Positions 61,053 to 64,000 of a stretch of 64,000 bases of DNA are shown in pieces. Numbering within the stretch: position 1 is the stretch's first letter; every line of letters begins with the position of its first letter. A model generated the notes under the pieces. That model saw only the letters and a list, made by a program, of their open reading frames with translations, did no database searches and was not told the origin of the DNA. This DNA is from Reyranella sp. CPCC 100927 (GTDB lineage: Bacteria > Pseudomonadota > Alphaproteobacteria > Reyranellales > Reyranellaceae). Location: positions 248,001-312,000 of the forward strand of contig NZ_VOHA01000007.1 of assembly GCF_007859315.1 (NCBI RefSeq), given 5' to 3'. The translations under genes were made by a program, and so were the position numbers.

Positions 61053-61499
61053 ATGTCGGCGCAAACCATAGCCATGGCGTCGGACCACGCCGGTTTCGAC
61101 CTGAAGGAACTCCTGAAGCGCGAGCTGCAGGCGGCAGGCCATGACATTCTCGACCTCGGGACCACCGGCAGCGCGACGTCGGTCGACTATCCCGACTTCG
61201 GCACCGCGCTCGCCAAGGTGATCCGCGACGGCGGTGCCGGCCGGGGTGTGCTGGTGTGCGGCACCGGCATCGGCATCTCGATCGCCGCCAACCGCGAGCC
61301 CGCGGTGCGGGCCGCCGTGGTGCACGATGTTACGTCCGCCCGCCTGGCGCGCCAGCACAACGATGCCAACGTGATCGCGCTGGGTGCGCGCCTGGTCGGC
61401 ACCGAGGTCGCCAAGGACTGTGTCCGCATCTTCCTGGAAACGCCTTTCGAGGGCGGCCGCCATGGCCCACGCGTGGCCAAGCTCTCGGCCGCCCGCTAG
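61053..61499 (+). CDS. rpiB: Ribose-5-phosphate isomerase B
   Basis: RpiB/LacAB-family sugar-phosphate isomerase of 148 aa (ribose-5-phosphate/ribulose-5-phosphate). Characteristic sequences are MASDHAGFDLKELLKREL, SVDYPDFGTALAKVI, VLVCGTGIGISIAANR (catalytic Cys and anion hole) and VHDVTSARLARQHNDANVIALGAR with the catalytic His region. ATG 61053 gives the standard length. It precedes glyA by 21 bases in the rpiB-glyA-nrdR order common in alphaproteobacteria. Confidence 0.93.
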   Translation: MSAQTIAMASDHAGFDLKELLKRELQAAGHDILDLGTTGSATSVDYPDFGTALAKVIRDGGAGRGVLVCGTGIGISIAANREPAVRAAVVHDVTSARLARQHNDANVIALGARLVGTEVAKDCVRIFLETPFEGGRHGPRVAKLSAAR

Positions 61500-61520
61500 C
61501 CATTCCTTTCCGGAGCGTCC

Positions 61521-62825
61521 ATGACCGTCACCGCCCCGCAAGCCCCTGTCGTTCCATCGGGCTTCTTCACCGCGCCGCTGGCCGATGCCGACGCCGAACT
61601 GAAGCACATCGTCGACGGTGAGCTGCAGCGGCAGAAGGACTGGATCGAGCTGATCGCGTCGGAGAACATCGTCTCGCGCGCTGTGCTGGAAGCGCAGGGC
61701 TCGGTGCTGACCAACAAGTATGCCGAGGGTTATCCCGGCCGGCGCTACTACGGCGGCTGCGAGGAGGTCGACAAGGCCGAGGCGCTGGCCATCGCGCGCG
61801 CCTGCAAGCTGTTCGGCTGCAGCTACGCCAACGTGCAGCCGCACTCGGGCGCGCAGGCCAACCAGGCCGTGTTCTTCGCGCTGATGAAGCCGGGTGACAC
61901 GTTCCTGGGCATGTCGCTGAACGAGGGTGGCCATCTCACGCACGGCTCGCCCGCCAACCAGTCGGGCAAGTGGTTCAAGGTCGTGTCCTACGGCGTGCGG
62001 CCCGATACGCACCTGATCGACTACGAGCAGATGGAAGCCCGCGCCCGCGAGCACAAGCCCAAGATCATCGTCGCCGGTGCCTCGGCCTATTCGCGCCACA
62101 TCGACTTCGCGCGCTTCCGCAAGATCGCCGACGAGGTCGGTGCCGTCTTCATGGTCGACATGGCGCACTACGCCGGCCTGGTCGCGGCCGGCGTCTATCC
62201 CAGCCCGCTGCCGCACGCCCATGTCGTCACCACCACGACGCATAAGACCTTGCGCGGACCGCGCGGCGGCATGGTGCTGTCGAACGATCCCGACATCGGC
62301 AAGAAGATCAACTCGGCGGTGTTCCCCGGCTTGCAGGGCGGCCCGCTGATGCACGTGATCGCCGCCAAGGCGGTGGCGTTCGGCGAGGCGCTGCAGCCGG
62401 AGTTCGCGACCTATGCCCGCCAGGTGGTCGAGAACGCCAAGGTGCTGTCGGCGACCCTGATCGAGCGCGGCCTGGACATCGTGTCCGGCGGCACCGACAG
62501 CCACCTGATGCTGGTCGACCTGCGGCCCAAGCGCACCACCGGCACCATCGCCGAGAAGGCGCTCGACCGCGCCGGGCTGACGGTGAACAAGAACGGCATT
62601 CCCAACGATCCCGAGAAGCCGACCGTGACGTCGGGTGTGCGCATCGGCACGCCGGCGGGCACCACGCGCGGCTTCGGCCCGGCCGAGTTCCGTCAGGTCG
62701 GCCACCTGATCGCCGACGTGCTGGATGGCCTGTCGGCCAACAGCGCCGAGGGCAACCGGCTGGTCGAGGAGCAGGTCCGCGCCAAGGCGCTGGAGCTGTG
62801 CCGGCGGTTTCCGATTTATCGCTAG
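61521..62825 (+). CDS. glyA: Serine hydroxymethyltransferase
   Basis: PLP-dependent SHMT of 434 aa, interconverting serine and glycine with tetrahydrofolate as one-carbon carrier. Landmarks are [44 protein letters not shown] (positions about 30-75, given in part), [12 protein letters not shown], the [17 protein letters not shown] block and the Schiff-base lysine in [17 protein letters not shown]. The C-terminal [17 protein letters not shown] is complete. It lies between rpiB and nrdR. Confidence 0.96.
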   Translation: MTVTAPQAPVVPSGFFTAPLADADAELKHIVDGELQRQKDWIELIASENIVSRAVLEAQGSVLTNKYAEGYPGRRYYGGCEEVDKAEALAIARACKLFGCSYANVQPHSGAQANQAVFFALMKPGDTFLGMSLNEGGHLTHGSPANQSGKWFKVVSYGVRPDTHLIDYEQMEARAREHKPKIIVAGASAYSRHIDFARFRKIADEVGAVFMVDMAHYAGLVAAGVYPSPLPHAHVVTTTTHKTLRGPRGGMVLSNDPDIGKKINSAVFPGLQGGPLMHVIAAKAVAFGEALQPEFATYARQVVENAKVLSATLIERGLDIVSGGTDSHLMLVDLRPKRTTGTIAEKALDRAGLTVNKNGIPNDPEKPTVTSGVRIGTPAGTTRGFGPAEFRQVGHLIADVLDGLSANSAEGNRLVEEQVRAKALELCRRFPIYR

Positions 62826-62876
62826 AACTGGACGCGGCCGCGCGCGGCCGCCACGGATGAGACAGGGGGGCGGCTG

Positions 62877-63338
62877 ATGCGGTGTCCGTTTTGCGGCCAC
62901 GACGATACGCAGGTGAAGGACTCGCGTCCGACGGAAGACAACTCCGCCATTCGTCGGCGGCGTTACTGTCCGTCCTGCGGTTCGCGCTTCACGACATTCG
63001 AGCGCGTGCAGCTGCGTGAGTTGACGGTGGTCAAGAAGAACGGCCAGCGCGTGCAGTTCGATCGCGACAAGCTGGCGCGCTCCATCACGGTGGCGTGCCG
63101 CAAGCGGCCGGTCGACCCCGATCGCATCGAGCGCGTGGTGAACGGCATCGTGCGCCGCCTGGAAAGCTCCGGCGAAAGCGAGATCCCCTCGACCCAGGTC
63201 GGCGAGCTGGTGATGGACGCGCTGCGCGCGCTCGATCCGGTCGCCTATGTGCGCTTCGCCTCGGTCTACAAGAACTTCCGCGAGGCCAAGGACTTCGAGG
63301 ATTTCGTCAGCGACCTCGGCGACGTCGTACGCGATTGA
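62877..63338 (+). CDS. nrdR: NrdR transcriptional repressor of ribonucleotide reductase genes
   Basis: A 153-aa NrdR. The N-terminal zinc ribbon has Cys3, Cys6, Cys31 and Cys34 ([39 protein letters not shown], in parts). The ATP-cone follows ([22 protein letters not shown] ... [23 protein letters not shown]). The protein senses ATP/dATP and represses nrd genes by binding NrdR boxes. The start is fixed by the metal-binding motif. A short family B repeat follows. Confidence 0.96.
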   Translation: MRCPFCGHDDTQVKDSRPTEDNSAIRRRRYCPSCGSRFTTFERVQLRELTVVKKNGQRVQFDRDKLARSITVACRKRPVDPDRIERVVNGIVRRLESSGESEIPSTQVGELVMDALRALDPVAYVRFASVYKNFREAKDFEDFVSDLGDVVRD

Positions 63339-63342
63339 TCTG

Positions 63343-63370
63343 CTGGGAGCGCGAGCGCCCGCGGTCCCAG
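63343..63370. repeat. Palindromic intergenic repeat, family B (short form)
   Basis: CTGGGAGCGCG and CCGCGGTCCCAG arms around a short loop, one mismatch. It lies 5 bases after the nrdR stop and may act as its terminator. Confidence 0.6.
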
Positions 63371-63441
63371 GTCCCGCAATGCACCGGTAATCTTCGCTGC
63401 CGATAAGCCAACGCCGATCGGTAGACGAGGTGATACGGGAC

Positions 63442-64000
63442 ATGCGCGTTCTTCTGGTGGAGGACGAGCCGCAGATGGCGGCCGCGCTGCGTTCGGCGTT
63501 GGGTCGCCATGACATGGTGATCGACCATGTCCAGACGCTCGCCGACGCCGAAGTGGCCGTCGCCAACGCCACCTACCAGGCCGTGCTGCTCGACCGCGGT
63601 CTGCCCGATGGCGACGGACTGACGCTGATCCCGCGCGTCCGCGCCAAGACGGTCTGGGTGCCGGTGATCGTGCTGACGGCGCGGGGCGACGCAGCCGATC
63701 GCATTCACGGTCTCGACAGCGGCGCCGATGACTATCTGCCCAAGCCGTTCCTGGTCGAGGAATTGCTGGCGCGGCTGCGCGCCGTGGTCCGCCGCCGCGC
63801 CACGCCCGGTTCCGACGTCGTGCGCATCGGCCGCCTGGCCTTCGATGTCGTGCATCGCGAAGCCAGTGTCGGCGGCGTGCCGGTGTCGATGGCGCGGCGC
63901 GAGCTTCTGGTGCTGGAGGCGCTGATGCGCCGCGCCGGTCGCGCCGTGCTGCGCGAATTCCTCGAGGAGACGGTGTACGGCTTCGACGATGAGATTTCCT
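63442..64000 (+). CDS. OmpR/PhoB-family response regulator (partial)
   Basis: Response regulator truncated by the window end (186 aa visible). The receiver domain reads MRVLLVEDEPQMAAALRSAL with the acidic pair, phosphoacceptor Asp51 in LLDRGLPDGDGL, VIVLTARGDAADRIHGLDSGADDYLPKPF with Thr and Lys, and VEELLARLRAVVRR. The winged-helix DNA-binding domain begins at about 130 (LAFDVVHREASVGGVPVSMARRELLVLEALMRRAGRAV, in part), matching the OmpR type. A cognate sensor kinase is probably just downstream, outside the window. Confidence 0.9.
   Translation, partial: MRVLLVEDEPQMAAALRSALGRHDMVIDHVQTLADAEVAVANATYQAVLLDRGLPDGDGLTLIPRVRAKTVWVPVIVLTARGDAADRIHGLDSGADDYLPKPFLVEELLARLRAVVRRRATPGSDVVRIGRLAFDVVHREASVGGVPVSMARRELLVLEALMRRAGRAVLREFLEETVYGFDDEIS

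Noticed and set aside
60963-63572. An 869-codon open frame on the minus strand
   Set aside because: It runs antisense through rpiB, glyA and nrdR, all certain genes, and has the Arg/His/Gly-rich composition expected of a high-GC shadow frame.

Overview
This is a 64 kb stretch of a high-GC, densely coded genome with no rRNA, tRNA, CRISPR array, integrase or transposase that I could see. The rpiB-glyA-nrdR order, the many acyl-CoA dehydrogenase, SDR, GST and ABC-importer genes, the HWE-type kinase, a CsbD stress protein and an aa3-type oxidase subunit suggest a soil or water alphaproteobacterium, possibly Rhodospirillales/Reyranella-like. That placement is inference from gene content only.

Layout. 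1-5972 (minus): a peptide/opine-type ABC importer operon (dppD, dppF, epimerase, RidA, binding protein, permease cut by the window edge). 6176-15355: single metabolic genes, including an SDR behind a perfect 22-bp palindrome, a degenerate stand-alone cytochrome b-like protein, a Cys/Met PLP enzyme, a TrpG/PabA amidotransferase, a DMT exporter, a divergent polysaccharide deacetylase, a hemolysin-III protein, an amidase and an SGNH hydrolase. 15374-18199 (minus): a compact fatty-acyl-AMP ligase / acyl carrier protein / WcbI-like cassette, divergent from a CaiC-like acyl-CoA ligase. 20372-26345: an HpcH/HpaI aldolase, then a 1477-residue STAND-type P-loop NTPase of visibly lower GC, then a decayed, internally deleted second copy of the same aldolase. 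This is the clearest accessory island and the best candidate for an undescribed (defence-like) system.

26367-32275: fatty-acid and GST genes, then a sensory group (triple-PAS/LuxR protein, CsbD, GAF/HWE kinase). 32287-35005: an NsrR-like Rrf2 regulator, a group III truncated haemoglobin and a complete but orphan cytochrome c oxidase subunit I. Two 23-bp NsrR-like operators lie in front of the globin-oxidase pair. 35101-40513: oxidoreductases, CorA, GST and cyanase. 40672-44637: two tandem secreted paralogues and a papain-like/LysM protein. 44834-54900: regulators, GST, glutaryl-CoA dehydrogenase, a Liv-type binding protein, a cysteine synthase-like enzyme and a PadR autoregulatory cluster. 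55178-60849: a complete branched-chain amino acid (Liv) ABC importer ending in a strong terminator. 61053-64000: rpiB, glyA, nrdR and the start of an OmpR-type response regulator.

Three families of intergenic palindromic repeats recur through the window and explain most of the longer gaps. Long open frames antisense to real genes were treated as high-GC shadows.
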